DNA from: Bacteroides gallinarum DSM 18171 = JCM 13658
GTDB taxonomy: Bacteria; Bacteroidota; Bacteroidia; Bacteroidales; Bacteroidaceae
Direction: 5' to 3'
Assembly: GCF_000374365.1 (NCBI RefSeq)
Contig: NZ_KB894124.1
Span: forward strand, 54,554-118,553
DNA length: 64,000 nucleotides
Shown: positions 17,512-26,630 of the stretch, piece after piece
How the letters are laid out: every line of letters begins with the position of its first letter
Numbering within the stretch: the first letter of the stretch is position 1
The notes under the pieces: generated by a model
Databases searched by the model: none
Told to the model about the DNA's origin: nothing
The model's input: the letters and a program-made list of their open reading frames with translations, nothing else
Translations under genes and position numbers: made by a program

Positions 17512-17715
17512 GTTTTCGTCCAAAGGGTCGATAGGGTATGAACTTGTAAAGAGTATTGCGATGAAACGGATGCCATACCCGTTTCTGTTATCTGCTTCTT
17601 TTTCATTACCGTACTTACTGCGACGGATATTGCCGTGTCCATTTCCATAATGCGGGTTATTACCGGTTTAGTGTTGTAAATGCTAAACGGGTGTGCTGTC
17701 TGCATTGGATAGAAA

Positions 17716-17753
17716 AAGCCCTTTCTTTCCATTTGAACGGAGAGAAAGGGCTT
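17716..17753 (-). terminator. Terminator of the efflux operon
   Basis: A 15-bp stem AAGCCCTTTCTTTCC / GGAGAGAAAGGGCTT (one G-U) with an 8-base loop, followed on the minus strand by TTTTT, 27 bases after the TolC-like stop codon. Confidence 0.85.
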
Positions 17754-17780
17754 ATAAACACACAACAACTAAAATTATAT

Positions 17781-19109
17781 TTATTCGATAGGCTCTCCTT
17801 TATAGAAATCCAGTATCTTGGTACGGAAAAGGTATTCATACTTGGCTTGCAGTTCGTCGGACTGTGCTTTCATCAGGTTCTGCTTGGCTTCGTTGTATTC
17901 TACGGCATTCGCTTTTCCGTTTTCGTACTTCTCGCTCATAAGCTTGAAGGAAGCTTCGCTTGCCAATGCTGCCGTACTACTGCTCGTATATTTGCTTTCG
18001 GAGGCTGCCGCATTGTACCATGCCTGTTGAATTTCTTTGTAGAGGCTTTTCTTGGCATTGTCCAGTTGCAAAGAGTAGTTTTCGCGTTGGAGGCGGGCTG
18101 TACGTACCCGGTTGCGTGTAGCCAGTCTGTTGAAGATAGGTACGCTCAGGTTGAGTCCGATGTATTTGTTGAAGTTGTCGTTCATCTGCTGGCTGAAGGT
18201 ACGGTTGATTGTTGAGTAATAGTTCGTACTGAGGCTTCCGTTCAGACTGAGTTGCGGGTAGTAACCGCTCTGGGCGATGCGTATGCTGTGTTTGCTTCCT
18301 TCCAGGCGGTACTGCGCCGCTTGTATGGATGCCTTGCTGACCAGGGCTATCTGGAAGATTTCGTCCGGGTGAGTCAACGGGGTAAGTTCTATCTTTACGG
18401 CAGGTTCTTCGAGGAGGAAGCCTTCCGGTGTATCCAGTTCGATGAGCTGGCTGAGGTCGAGCAATGCCAGTTGGTAGTCGTTGTCCGCCTGCACTGCATT
18501 CATTTCATCTTGTGCCACACGTGCTTTTGCCTCGGCAACTTCTGCCGGGGAGGCTTTCCCTACTTCCGCCAGCCGCTTGATACGGTTATACTGCTCTTTG
18601 CTCAGCTCCACCTGTCCTAAAGATACCCGGTGCAGTTCTTCGTTGAACAGTACTTGCAGGTAGGCGGAGGCGATGTTGATAGAAATGTCTTCTTTGGCTT
18701 TCTCCAGGTCGGCAAGGGCGGCTTTCAGGTTCAGCTTGGCCAGGGCATACTGGTTGGGTATCTCCAGGCCGGTAAACAGGGGAATGCTGGTGGAAACGGA
18801 CATGTTGGTCCCGTGGCTGTCGGTATTGACGTAGACGGTGGAATAGTCGCCGGTGTTTTCATCCTTGACGGCAGTCTGCGTGCGTCCCCAGTTCCAGTTT
18901 TGTCCGGCGCTGGCATTGAGGTTCGGCAGGCGTGCCCATTTGGCGGTATTCACTTCGATGTTGCTTTGTTCGGCGGCATTGGCTGTCTGGCGGATGTCGA
19001 TGTTGTGCTCGATAGCATAGTCTATGCACTGGCGCAATGACCAGCGTTGCTGTGCCTGAACTTGCATGCAGCCCAGAACTGCCATACATATGAGTAGATT
19101 TTTCTTCAT
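17781..19109 (-). CDS. TolC-family outer-membrane efflux channel
   Basis: From the ATG at 19109 the protein has 442 residues and starts with a signal peptide (MKKNLLICMAVLGCMQVQAQ). An upstream in-frame ATG at 19166 would add a polar 19-residue extension and is rejected. The body is two repeated outer-membrane-efflux domains of long helices (LRQCIDYAIEHNIDIRQTANA, AKLNLKAALADLEKAK, RTARLQRENYSLQLDNAKK), as in TolC. It forms the outer-membrane exit duct of a tripartite pump. It is the last gene of a five-gene minus-strand operon, 31 bases after the adaptor gene. Confidence 0.92.
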   Translation of the reverse strand: MKKNLLICMAVLGCMQVQAQQRWSLRQCIDYAIEHNIDIRQTANAAEQSNIEVNTAKWARLPNLNASAGQNWNWGRTQTAVKDENTGDYSTVYVNTDSHGTNMSVSTSIPLFTGLEIPNQYALAKLNLKAALADLEKAKEDISINIASAYLQVLFNEELHRVSLGQVELSKEQYNRIKRLAEVGKASPAEVAEAKARVAQDEMNAVQADNDYQLALLDLSQLIELDTPEGFLLEEPAVKIELTPLTHPDEIFQIALVSKASIQAAQYRLEGSKHSIRIAQSGYYPQLSLNGSLSTNYYSTINRTFSQQMNDNFNKYIGLNLSVPIFNRLATRNRVRTARLQRENYSLQLDNAKKSLYKEIQQAWYNAAASESKYTSSSTAALASEASFKLMSEKYENGKANAVEYNEAKQNLMKAQSDELQAKYEYLFRTKILDFYKGEPIE

Positions 19110-19140
19110 GGTGTTTCTGTTTCGTCTTGAAGTAATGATG

Positions 19141-20247
19141 TTATTTATCTTTTTTCTCTGCACCACGCACTTTGTCTTTAGCGGTCAGCCCGCTCTTGAC
19201 GGCAATCTTGATACCGTCGCTCATTCCTATTTCTATTTGCCGGCGTTTGAACTTTTGCCGGGGCACGCTGTCGGTCAGTACATATACGAAAGTGCTGTCT
19301 CCGCTGAACTCGACCGTACTCTCCGGCAGGGCGAGTGTCTTTTGGGCGCGTTCCAGCACGATTTCCGCATTGGCGGAGTATCCGGAACGGATTTGTACGC
19401 TATCCGGTGCTTGGATGGCCGCTTTGATTTCGAACTGGTTGGCTCCGTTCTCTTCCACTCCTTTGGGAGAGATGTATTCCAGTACGGCGTTGAACGACAG
19501 GTTTTGCAAGGCGCCGATAGTCAGCTTCACGGGCATTCCCTCGTGTACGCGTCCCACTTCGGTTTCGTCCAGGTTGCCGCGGAAAATCAGGTTGTTCATA
19601 TTGGCAACGGTGGCGATAGTCGTTCCGTCGTTGAAGGTGTTGCTCATGATAACGGAGTTACCGACTTTGATTGGGATGTCCAGAATCAGTCCGGTAATGG
19701 TGGAACGGATTAGCGTACTGCTGAATGAGGCACTGTTCTTGGTGATGCCTTCCTTTACGATTTCCAGGTTGTCTTTGGCGGTTTGCAGCTCTTCGCGTGC
19801 CTGCTTCACGTTTACCTCGCCTTTTTCGTATTCTTCGTTGCTGATAAGCTTGTCGTTGAACAGTTTCTCGATACGCGCGAAGTCCGTCTCGGCTTGTTTG
19901 GCATTGATTTCTGCCAGGCGTACGCGGCTCTCGGCGGAGTTCAGCGTACCCAGCTCGGGAATAACCTTTACTTTGGCAATCACTTCGCCCTGTTTGATAC
20001 TTTGCCCCGCCTCTTTATATACCTCGGAAATGATGCCGGAGATTTGCGGCTTGATAAGCACTTCGTCTCTCGGTTCCACTTTACCGGTAGCTACGGTGGT
20101 CTTTTCCAGGTCGGTTATTTCCGGAACGATAGTTTCGTACACCTTTACCGTGGGTTGGGACTTCTGGTACAAGAACACGAATGTCCAGACAAATATGGCA
20201 GCTACCACTACCAGCAATGCGATTTTCAGATACTTCTTTGTTTTCAT
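19141..20247 (-). CDS. MacA/HlyD-type periplasmic adaptor of an efflux pump
   Basis: A 368-residue protein with one N-terminal membrane anchor (LKIALLVVVAAIFVWTFVFL). It has the split biotinyl-lipoyl motif (VATGKVEPRDEVLIKPQISG), a coiled-coil hairpin (residues ~100-165, AEINAKQAETDFARIEKL) and beta-barrel/membrane-proximal domains. Members bridge the inner-membrane ABC transporter and the TolC channel. It lies between the second permease and the TolC-like gene in the operon. Transported substrate is not deducible. Confidence 0.92.
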   Translation of the reverse strand: MKTKKYLKIALLVVVAAIFVWTFVFLYQKSQPTVKVYETIVPEITDLEKTTVATGKVEPRDEVLIKPQISGIISEVYKEAGQSIKQGEVIAKVKVIPELGTLNSAESRVRLAEINAKQAETDFARIEKLFNDKLISNEEYEKGEVNVKQAREELQTAKDNLEIVKEGITKNSASFSSTLIRSTITGLILDIPIKVGNSVIMSNTFNDGTTIATVANMNNLIFRGNLDETEVGRVHEGMPVKLTIGALQNLSFNAVLEYISPKGVEENGANQFEIKAAIQAPDSVQIRSGYSANAEIVLERAQKTLALPESTVEFSGDSTFVYVLTDSVPRQKFKRRQIEIGMSDGIKIAVKSGLTAKDKVRGAEKKDK

Positions 20248-20310
20248 CTTATTGTTGTTTTATTTTTTTCTTTATATATCATCTTGTCATTCTGCGGCTT
20301 TATCGTTTTT

Positions 20311-21552
20311 TCACTCGTCCCTGATTGCTTCAATCGGTTTGATAGCCATTGCGCGGTAGGCCGGGGCGAGTCCTGCCAATACTCCCAATGCAATGAGGAG
20401 GGCGCATGTACCGATAGCCAGCCCGAAAGAAACCTGGTAATGGGTCTTGATGACTCCCGGTTCGTTCGTGGCGCTTTCCAGGATTTGCAGTATGAATACG
20501 GCAAAGGAGATGCCTGCCATGCCTGCTACGGTGGTCAGTACCATGCTTTCCGAAAGGATTTGTTGCAGGATGTCTTTAGGACGGGCGCCGATAGCACGCC
20601 GTATGCCTATTTCCGTAGTACGTTCCTTTACCGTGACCATCATGATGTTCGATACGCCGATAGCACCGGCAAACAGCGTTCCCAGTCCCACCATCCAGAT
20701 AAGGATGCGTGTACCCGTCATCAGGGTATCCATCATGGAGAACATGGCTTCCGCATTGAGGAGCATAACCGCTTGCTTGTCGTCCGGCGAGATGTAGTGG
20801 GCGGCCTTGACGAGGCGTTCTATTTCCGGCTCCACGTCCGTAACCTTCACTCCCGGTTGCATGATGAAGCATACTACGTCTATCTTTTGTCCCAAGTTGT
20901 ATGTTTGCTGCATCGTCGTGAAAGGCAGGGTGACGGCTTCCGACGCCTGTCCCTGTATGTTGACGTTGCCTTCGGAAGAGCACATGCCGATTACGCGGTA
21001 GTAAATGCCGTTTACCCTGATATATTTCCCGCAGGGGTTCTCGCCCGGTTTGAAAAGGCTTTCGTACACACGCTTGCCGATGACGCATACTTTCCGTGCC
21101 TCTCGTATATCCACATCGTTGATGAAGCGCCCGTAGGTCATTTCCTGGTGTTCTATTTGTTCGTATTCGGGATACAGCCCTTTTACGCTGCATTCGTATT
21201 TGTTCTCTCCGTAAACGGCGGTCTGTCCCCAAAGGGCGAACGACGGTGTGGCTATTTTTATGCCGTCGATGTTGCGTACCCGTTCCACATCTTCCATTTC
21301 CAAGTCCCACCAGCGTCCCTTGCGGAAGCCTTTGTAAGCCTCGCTCGTCTTTTGGGCGGCGATGAAACCGGAGTTCGTGGCGAATCCCTCGAACTGGGCT
21401 CTCATGGTTTCTTGCATGCCTTGCCCGCCGCCGATGAGCGCCACCAGCATGAAGATGCCCCAGAATACGCCGAATGCCGTCAGCAGGCTGCGTGTCTTGT
21501 TTCTTGTTATCGTAACGAGGATTTCCTCGCATGTATCTATGTCTATTCTCAT
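20311..21552 (-). CDS. MacB/FtsX-type ABC transporter permease 1
   Basis: A 413-residue inner-membrane protein: one N-terminal membrane helix (LLTAFGVFWGIFMLVALIGG), a large periplasmic MacB-PCD domain (~residues 45-270) and three C-terminal helices of the FtsX domain. The conserved segment GVSNIMMVTVKERTTEIGIRRAIGA is present. This is the MacB permease fold without the fused ATPase. The ATPase is a separate gene upstream in the operon, and a paralogous permease precedes it by 5 bases, so the pump is probably a heterodimer. Confidence 0.92.
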   Translation of the reverse strand: MRIDIDTCEEILVTITRNKTRSLLTAFGVFWGIFMLVALIGGGQGMQETMRAQFEGFATNSGFIAAQKTSEAYKGFRKGRWWDLEMEDVERVRNIDGIKIATPSFALWGQTAVYGENKYECSVKGLYPEYEQIEHQEMTYGRFINDVDIREARKVCVIGKRVYESLFKPGENPCGKYIRVNGIYYRVIGMCSSEGNVNIQGQASEAVTLPFTTMQQTYNLGQKIDVVCFIMQPGVKVTDVEPEIERLVKAAHYISPDDKQAVMLLNAEAMFSMMDTLMTGTRILIWMVGLGTLFAGAIGVSNIMMVTVKERTTEIGIRRAIGARPKDILQQILSESMVLTTVAGMAGISFAVFILQILESATNEPGVIKTHYQVSFGLAIGTCALLIALGVLAGLAPAYRAMAIKPIEAIRDE

Positions 21553-21557
21553 ATGGT

Positions 21558-22814
21558 TTAATCTGCTCTAAGTGCTTCGATAGGACTGATGCTTACCGCT
21601 TTCTTCGCCGGGAAGAATCCGGCGAGCGTGCCGGCTACGATTAAGGTCAGCGTAGCTTGTATGGCGATGCCGATGTCTACTGTCGGGTCGGAGAACATCC
21701 TTGCCTGGAACATGCCTGCGTCCGCCGTCTGGTCGCCGAAGGCGGAATTCATCCATTCCGTCACTCCGATACCCGCCACCATGCCGATGTAGCCGAAGAA
21801 GGTGGTAATCGTAACGCTTTCCACGATAATCAGCCAGAGGATAGAAAGGGGCTTTGCACCCAGCGCCTTGCGTATGCCGAACTCGCGTGTGCGCTCCTTG
21901 ACGGTAATCAGCATGATGTTCGATACGCCTACGATACCGCTTAGCAACGTAAAGATACCTATCACCCAGATAGCCGTACGAAGCAGGCTTGCAACATTCT
22001 GCGTCTGTATGTATTGCGTAAAACGGTTCCATATCCATATGGCGCCTTCATCTTCCGGGTCGAAACGGTGGTTGGCTGCAATGACCCTGCGGTATTCTTT
22101 TTCGAATGCCTCGTTCGCTTCTTCACTCGTCAGGTTTTTGGTGGTGAAAATGATGTTGTTGAGCTTGTCGCCTTTGTTGTAAATGATTTGCATGGTAGAG
22201 AAGGGAATGAAGGCCATACTGCTCTGGTCACCCTGGTCTTCGTATAACCCCGCTACTTGGTATGCCACACCGCCTGCGTTGACGAACTGGCCGACCGGTT
22301 CGGTATGCGACTTCCCGAAAAGAATCTCCGCTGACTTCTTGTGGAGGATGATGACTTTCCGCCGCTCTTTCACATCGTTCTGGTTGATGAAACGACCGCT
22401 TGCGGTTTTTACAGCCTCGGACTGTACGTAGTTGGGGTGTACGCCCATTAAGGAGATGTTGATGTATTCTTGTCCGAAGCTGATGTTCACATCGCCTTGC
22501 CACAGGGTAGCACCGGCGGTGATGATGTTGTCCGGGAAGTATTTCTCGGTTGCGGCGAGGTCTTTGTTCTCCATTTGGATGCGCCGTCCTTCCTTCAGGC
22601 CTTCGTACGATTTGGTTGTCCAGCCACCGCCCAGGCGAATGGAGTTCAGTGCACGCTCGGAGGCGTTCTGCTCGAAGGCATGGATAATGCCGTTGCCTGC
22701 TCCCAATAGTACGATAAGCATAAAGATGCCCCACGCTACTGCAAAGCCGGTGAGGAACGTGCGCAGCTTGTTGCGCTTGATTGTACCGTATATTTCTTGC
22801 CAAAGGTCTATCAT
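21558..22814 (-). CDS. MacB/FtsX-type ABC transporter permease 2
   Basis: A 418-residue paralogue of the next gene, with the same topology: first helix FLTGFAVAWGIFMLIVLLGAG, MacB-type periplasmic domain, and the FtsX core GVSNIMLITVKERTREFGIRKALGA followed by membrane helices near the C-terminus. It lies 22 bases after the ATPase gene and 5 bases before the second permease. Two different permeases with one ATPase are common in Bacteroidota MacAB-like operons. Confidence 0.92.
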   Translation of the reverse strand: MIDLWQEIYGTIKRNKLRTFLTGFAVAWGIFMLIVLLGAGNGIIHAFEQNASERALNSIRLGGGWTTKSYEGLKEGRRIQMENKDLAATEKYFPDNIITAGATLWQGDVNISFGQEYINISLMGVHPNYVQSEAVKTASGRFINQNDVKERRKVIILHKKSAEILFGKSHTEPVGQFVNAGGVAYQVAGLYEDQGDQSSMAFIPFSTMQIIYNKGDKLNNIIFTTKNLTSEEANEAFEKEYRRVIAANHRFDPEDEGAIWIWNRFTQYIQTQNVASLLRTAIWVIGIFTLLSGIVGVSNIMLITVKERTREFGIRKALGAKPLSILWLIIVESVTITTFFGYIGMVAGIGVTEWMNSAFGDQTADAGMFQARMFSDPTVDIGIAIQATLTLIVAGTLAGFFPAKKAVSISPIEALRAD

Positions 22815-22836
22815 AATCGATGTGGTAATGTGTTCG

Positions 22837-23553
22837 CTATTTCATATATCCGTCTTTGCCGAACGGGGATGCGTCGTGGTTCAGGTTCTCTTCGATACTG
22901 CCTATCACGCCGTCCTTGATGTGGATAATCTTGTCTGTCTGGTTGGCAACGCCGCTTTCGTGGGTTACGACGACGATAGTCATCCCTGTCTTGTGCAAGT
23001 CTTTCAGGATTTGCATGACCTCTACGGAGGTCTTGCTGTCGAGGGCGCCGGTCGGCTCGTCGGCAAGGATTACCTGGGGTTGGGTAATGAGTGCACGGGC
23101 GATAGCGACACGTTGTTTCTGTCCGCCGGACATCTCATTGGGCATGTGGTGCGCCCAGTCTTTCAGTCCCAGGCGCTCCAGGTATTCCAGCGCCATAGCA
23201 TTGCGTTTCCGGCGGCTTACTCCCTGGTAAAAGAGCGGGAGGGCTACATTCTCTACCGCATCCTTGAAGGATATCAGGTTGAACGACTGGAAGATGAAAC
23301 CAATCATGCGGTTGCGGTATTCGGCGGCCTTGGTTTCGCTCAGGTTTTTGATGAGCGTACCGTTCAGGTAATACTCTCCGGTATCGTAGCTGTCCAGGAT
23401 GCCCAGGATATTGAGTAAGGTGGATTTACCCGACCCCGACGCTCCCATGATAGATACGAATTCTCCCTGCCTGATGTCGAGATTGATACCTTTGAGAACA
23501 TGCAACGGTGCTCCGTTATTGTAGGTTTTGTTAATGTCTTTTAGTTGTATCAC
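22837..23553 (-). CDS. ABC transporter ATP-binding protein (MacB/LolD type)
   Basis: A 238-residue cytosolic ATPase with Walker A GASGSGKST, Q-loop FQSFNLI, ABC signature MSGGQKQRVAIARAL, Walker B VILADEPTGALD and H-loop VTHES. It belongs to the MacB/LolD/FtsE group that drives extracytoplasmic mechanotransmission. It is the first gene of the five-gene export operon; together the products form an ATPase-permease-adaptor-channel assembly. Its upstream region shows only a weak -7-like TGCTTTTG on the minus strand. Confidence 0.95.
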   Translation of the reverse strand: MIQLKDINKTYNNGAPLHVLKGINLDIRQGEFVSIMGASGSGKSTLLNILGILDSYDTGEYYLNGTLIKNLSETKAAEYRNRMIGFIFQSFNLISFKDAVENVALPLFYQGVSRRKRNAMALEYLERLGLKDWAHHMPNEMSGGQKQRVAIARALITQPQVILADEPTGALDSKTSVEVMQILKDLHKTGMTIVVVTHESGVANQTDKIIHIKDGVIGSIEENLNHDASPFGKDGYMK

Positions 23554-23731
23554 GATTTTCCCTGTTTATTGCTTTGTTCTTATTGATTTTCACTATTAGA
23601 CGCAGTAATGCTACGAAAAGTTGCAAAAGCATCGAAGTTTTTTAAAAAAAGATTTTGCAGTGTCGTTTTTCTTTGTGTAATTTGTAACCATTAATGTTAT
23701 AACTAACCCTTTAAACAAAAAAGTAAATATC

Positions 23732-24712
23732 ATGAATTCAAACATGGAGAAACCCTATGTAGTGGGGATTGACATAGGCGGGACGAACACCGTCTTTGGT
23801 ATCGTGGATGCACGTGGAACTATTATTGCAAGCAGTTCTATTAAGACCGGAGCTTATGAACAGGCAGATGATTATGTAAACGAGGTGTGTAAGAATCTTC
23901 TTCCGTTGATTATTGCAAATGGCGGTGTCGATAAAATAAAAGGTATCGGTATCGGTGCTCCCAACGGCAACTATTATAGCGGTACGATAGAGTTCGCTCC
24001 GAATCTTCCCTGGAAGGGAGTGATTCCTTTGGCTGCCATGTTTGAAGAACGTCTGGGTATCCCTACTGCGTTGACCAACGACGCCAATGCTGCCGCTATC
24101 GGCGAAATGACGTATGGCGCTGCGCGCGGTATGAAGGATTTTATCATGATAACCCTGGGCACGGGCGTAGGTAGCGGTATTGTGGTAAACGGCCAAATGG
24201 TGTACGGCCACGACGGTTTTGCCGGTGAGTTGGGGCATACTATCATACGCCGTGAAAACGGACGTCTTTGCGGATGCGGCCGCCACGGTTGTCTGGAAAC
24301 TTATTGCTCGGCTACGGGTGTGGCGCGTACTGCACGCGAGTTCCTTACCGCACGTACCGAACCGAGCCTGCTGCGTGCTATCTCGGCCGAGGAAATCACG
24401 TCTAAGGATGTGTACGACGCAGCCATACAGGGCGATAAGCTGGCACAGGATATTTTCGACTTTACCGGTACTATCCTGGGCGAGGCTATTGCAGACTTCA
24501 TCGCTTTCTCCAGCCCCGAGGCTATTATCTTGTTCGGCGGATTGGCTAAATCGGGCGATTATATCTTCAAGCCTATCCAGAAAGCTATCGATGCCAATGT
24601 ATTGACTATCTATAAGGGCAAGGCCAAGCTGATGATGTCCGAGCTGAAAGACTCTGATGCCGCTGTGCTGGGAGCCAGTGCATTGGGCTGGGAGTTGAGG
24701 GACATCAAGTAG
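23732..24712 (+). CDS. ROK-family sugar kinase, probable glucokinase
   Basis: A 326-residue kinase of the ROK family. The N-terminal phosphate loop is VGIDIGGTNTVFGIV, and NDANAAAIGE contains the catalytic Asp (ALTNDANAA). The second phosphate motif is TLGTGVGSGIV, the sugar-contacting ExGH is ELGHTII, and the zinc site is CGCGRHGCLE. This arrangement is typical of glucokinases and related hexose kinases that make sugar 6-phosphates. The gene stands alone; an in-frame ATG at 23744 (MEKPYV) is an alternative start. A long hairpin with a T-run lies 28 bases after its stop. Confidence 0.9.
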   Translation: MNSNMEKPYVVGIDIGGTNTVFGIVDARGTIIASSSIKTGAYEQADDYVNEVCKNLLPLIIANGGVDKIKGIGIGAPNGNYYSGTIEFAPNLPWKGVIPLAAMFEERLGIPTALTNDANAAAIGEMTYGAARGMKDFIMITLGTGVGSGIVVNGQMVYGHDGFAGELGHTIIRRENGRLCGCGRHGCLETYCSATGVARTAREFLTARTEPSLLRAISAEEITSKDVYDAAIQGDKLAQDIFDFTGTILGEAIADFIAFSSPEAIILFGGLAKSGDYIFKPIQKAIDANVLTIYKGKAKLMMSELKDSDAAVLGASALGWELRDIK

Positions 24713-24740
24713 AACCCGGTCTTTAATAAAGGATACAGTC

Positions 24741-24865
24741 GAGGGTGTTAAGATTCACCGCAAATTATACGAGTTTACACAGATTGCCTATCTCGATAAT
24801 CGATTACTCGATTTCAAATTGTGTAAGTTCGTGTAATCTACGATGAATCTTAACACCCTCTTTTT
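24741..24865. repeat. Long (120-bp) imperfect hairpin with terminal T-run after the ROK gene
   Basis: Two ~42-base arms (24741-24782 and 24819-24860) are inverted copies. The outer 17 base pairs are perfect (GAGGGTGTTAAGATTCA and its complement). All seven differences further in are transitions, and four of them are G-U pairs in the plus-strand RNA. The T-run at 24861-24865 would make it a terminator for the ROK gene, but it is far longer than needed and may be a small dispersed element. From 24866 to the array at 25077 nothing convincing is seen. Confidence 0.8.
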
Positions 24866-25076
24866 CGATATGTTTCGGAGAAATTCTCAACCGTATCGAA
24901 CGGCTTTTCCGTTGAGGCGAAGTCCCTCCTTCTCTTATGCACTCAGGAATATTATTGTAGGAAAAACATGTTTGCTTATCTCTCTTTCGCTTTTTATCTC
25001 CTTTAGTTCATGTGCGATAGCGGGTGAAGAGTCGTTTGAGGGGAGTTGCATGAAATCAGCTTGTGGTACGGATTGT

Positions 25077-25186
25077 CCCGTCCCGTAAGGTGGATTTATC
25101 CGTCCCGTGGGATAGATTTATCCGTCTCATGGGATGGATTTATTCGTCTCGTGAGGCGGATAGTTTCATCCCGCAAGACAAATCCA
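25077..25186. repeat. Array B: five contiguous 22-bp palindromic units
   Basis: Units start at 25077, 25099, 25121, 25143 and 25165 with exact 22-bp spacing. The clearest unit core is TCCGTCTCATGGGATGGA, an imperfect palindrome centred on CATG. Units differ mostly by transitions (C/T, A/G) and are joined by TTTAT. The array lies between the ROK-gene hairpin and the L19 terminator, in a convergent gap. No open frame or insertion sequence is associated. Confidence 0.88.
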
Positions 25187-25193
25187 AGGCACT

Positions 25194-25230
25194 AAAAAAG
25201 GGAAACCAACTGATTCGGCTTCCCTTTTTT
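25194..25230 (-). terminator. Terminator of rplS
   Basis: An 11-bp stem AAAAAAGGGAA / TTCCCTTTTTT, followed by U-rich sequence on the minus strand, 22 bases after the rplS stop. Confidence 0.85.
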
Positions 25231-25252
25231 ATTTAGAAATAGGAGTCTGGAA

Positions 25253-25606
25253 TTAACCGTTGACTCTTTTTTCTTTAATTCTTGCTTTCTTACCTGTAAG
25301 AGCACGCAGATAGTACAGTTTGGCACGACGCACCTTACCCACTTTGTTCACCTCGATGCTGTCGATAGCCGGTGATTCAATAGGGAAAATACGTTCTACA
25401 CCTACAGTACCGGACATTTTACGTACAGTAAAACGTTTCTTTTCTCCGTGTCCGGCAATCTTGATAACAACGCCGCGGTACAACTGTACACGTTCCTTGT
25501 TACCTTCGACGATACGATATGCTACTGTTACAGTGTCGCCAGCTTTGAAGCTCGGATGCTGCTTTCCGGTAGCAAATGCTTCTTCTGCAATTTTAATTAA
25601 ATCCAT
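25253..25606 (-). CDS. rplS: 50S ribosomal protein L19
   Basis: A 117-residue basic protein with the typical L19 layout: [51 protein letters not shown], and a C-terminal [21 protein letters not shown]19 lies at the 30S-50S interface. It is monocistronic here, not in the rpsP-rimM-trmD-rplS operon of many bacteria, and has its own strong promoter and terminator. Confidence 0.97.
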   Translation of the reverse strand: MDLIKIAEEAFATGKQHPSFKAGDTVTVAYRIVEGNKERVQLYRGVVIKIAGHGEKKRFTVRKMSGTVGVERIFPIESPAIDSIEVNKVGKVRRAKLYYLRALTGKKARIKEKRVNG

Positions 25607-25695
25607 TGTTCTTATTATTAAATTGTTTTATCGTTACAACGCAACATACCAGGCTTCTCTCTTGGTGTCCTGACAGCGATTGCGCGAAAGCGGTG

Positions 25696-25726
25696 CAAAG
25701 GTAGTTTTTTTCTTTTGATTGACAAA
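25696..25726 (-). promoter_or_regulatory. rplS promoter
   Basis: On the minus strand TTTG (25723-25726) is separated by 19 bases from TACCTTTG (25696-25703), an excellent Bacteroidota housekeeping promoter. The implied 5' leader is about 85 bases. Confidence 0.8.
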
Positions 25727-25777
25727 GAGATGCAGGCTTTTTCTTTTTTGCCGTACTGAAAGAAAAACTATCCCCTC

Positions 25778-25809
25778 TTTGGGATTCCAGCAAAAGAAAA
25801 GTATATTTG
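25778..25809 (+). promoter_or_regulatory. Promoter of the split 5'-nucleotidase operon
   Basis: TTTG (25778-25781), a 20-base spacer and TATATTTG (25802-25809) match the Bacteroidota -33/-7 consensus. The start codon follows 23 bases later. Confidence 0.8.
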
Positions 25810-25832
25810 TAGCAACTTAATAAAGAACAGAA

Positions 25833-26603
25833 ATGAAAAAGAACTATTTGAAACTTGTCGCCGGAGCAGTGCCGGCAGTGATGTTTTTATTGACGTCCTG
25901 CCATTCTGCCTACGAAGTGACGAAAGTGGAGGGACGTATGCAGCCGATAGATGCCGCATACGATGCCAGTCCCGATGCGGAAGCTGTGGCATTGCTTGCT
26001 CCTTACAAGGCAAAGGTGGACAGCGTGATGTACCGGGTGGTGGGCACTGCCGAAATGTCTATGGATAGAGGTGCTCCCGAAAGCCTTCTCTCCAACCTGG
26101 TGGCCGATGTGCTGCGCCAGGCAGCCGTGCAAGTACTCGGAAAGCCTGCCGATATGGGGCTCGTGAATATGGGGGGCTTGCGTAATGTGCTGACGGAAGG
26201 GGCTGTTACTTGCGGCAATATCTATGAAATACTACCGTTTGAGAATTCGCTGTGTGTGGTTACTTTGAAGGGTGTTTACCTGAAACATTTGTTCGAGAAT
26301 ATAGCGGCACGCGGCGGCGAGGGGGTAAGCGGAGTGCAGTTGCAGATTACCAGAGACGGGAAGCTGTTGCAGGCTACCGTAGCCGGCAAGCCGGTTGCGG
26401 ATGACAAGCTGTACACTGTCGCCACTATCGACTACCTGGCGGAGGGCAACGATGGTATGGCCGCCCTGATTCAGGCTGAGAAAAGAGACTGCCCGCAGGG
26501 AGCGACTCTGCGCGGCTTGTTTATGGATTATGTGGAACGGCAGACTGCGGCGGGGAAGAAGCTGACTTCGCGCATGGAAGGAAGAATTACCGTGAAAGAT
26601 TAA
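25833..26603 (+). CDS. 5'-nucleotidase C-terminal-domain lipoprotein
   Basis: A 256-residue protein with a lipoprotein signal (VMFLLTSC, Cys lipidated). It consists only of the 5'-nucleotidase C-terminal (substrate-binding) domain seen in UshA/CD73: ESLLSNLVADVLRQAA, GLVNMGGLRNVLTEG, ITCGNIYEILPFENSL-like segment, TVATIDYLAEGNDGM. The metal-binding catalytic domain is encoded by the next gene, 27 bases downstream. The two products probably associate in the periplasm to hydrolyse nucleotides. Domain call is secure; partnership is inferred from gene order. Confidence 0.88.
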   Translation: MKKNYLKLVAGAVPAVMFLLTSCHSAYEVTKVEGRMQPIDAAYDASPDAEAVALLAPYKAKVDSVMYRVVGTAEMSMDRGAPESLLSNLVADVLRQAAVQVLGKPADMGLVNMGGLRNVLTEGAVTCGNIYEILPFENSLCVVTLKGVYLKHLFENIAARGGEGVSGVQLQITRDGKLLQATVAGKPVADDKLYTVATIDYLAEGNDGMAALIQAEKRDCPQGATLRGLFMDYVERQTAAGKKLTSRMEGRITVKD

Positions 26604-26630
26604 GGATTGAAAACTAAAAAAGAGAAATCG

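Noticed and set aside
17433..17768. 111-codon minus-strand frame between the CvfB-like and TolC-like genes
   Set aside because: It overlaps two terminators, has no recognisable domain or signal and no promoter.
24843..25088. 81-codon frame with a hydrophobic stretch and SFSSC
   Set aside because: It starts inside the arm of the long hairpin and runs into array B; composition and position indicate chance.
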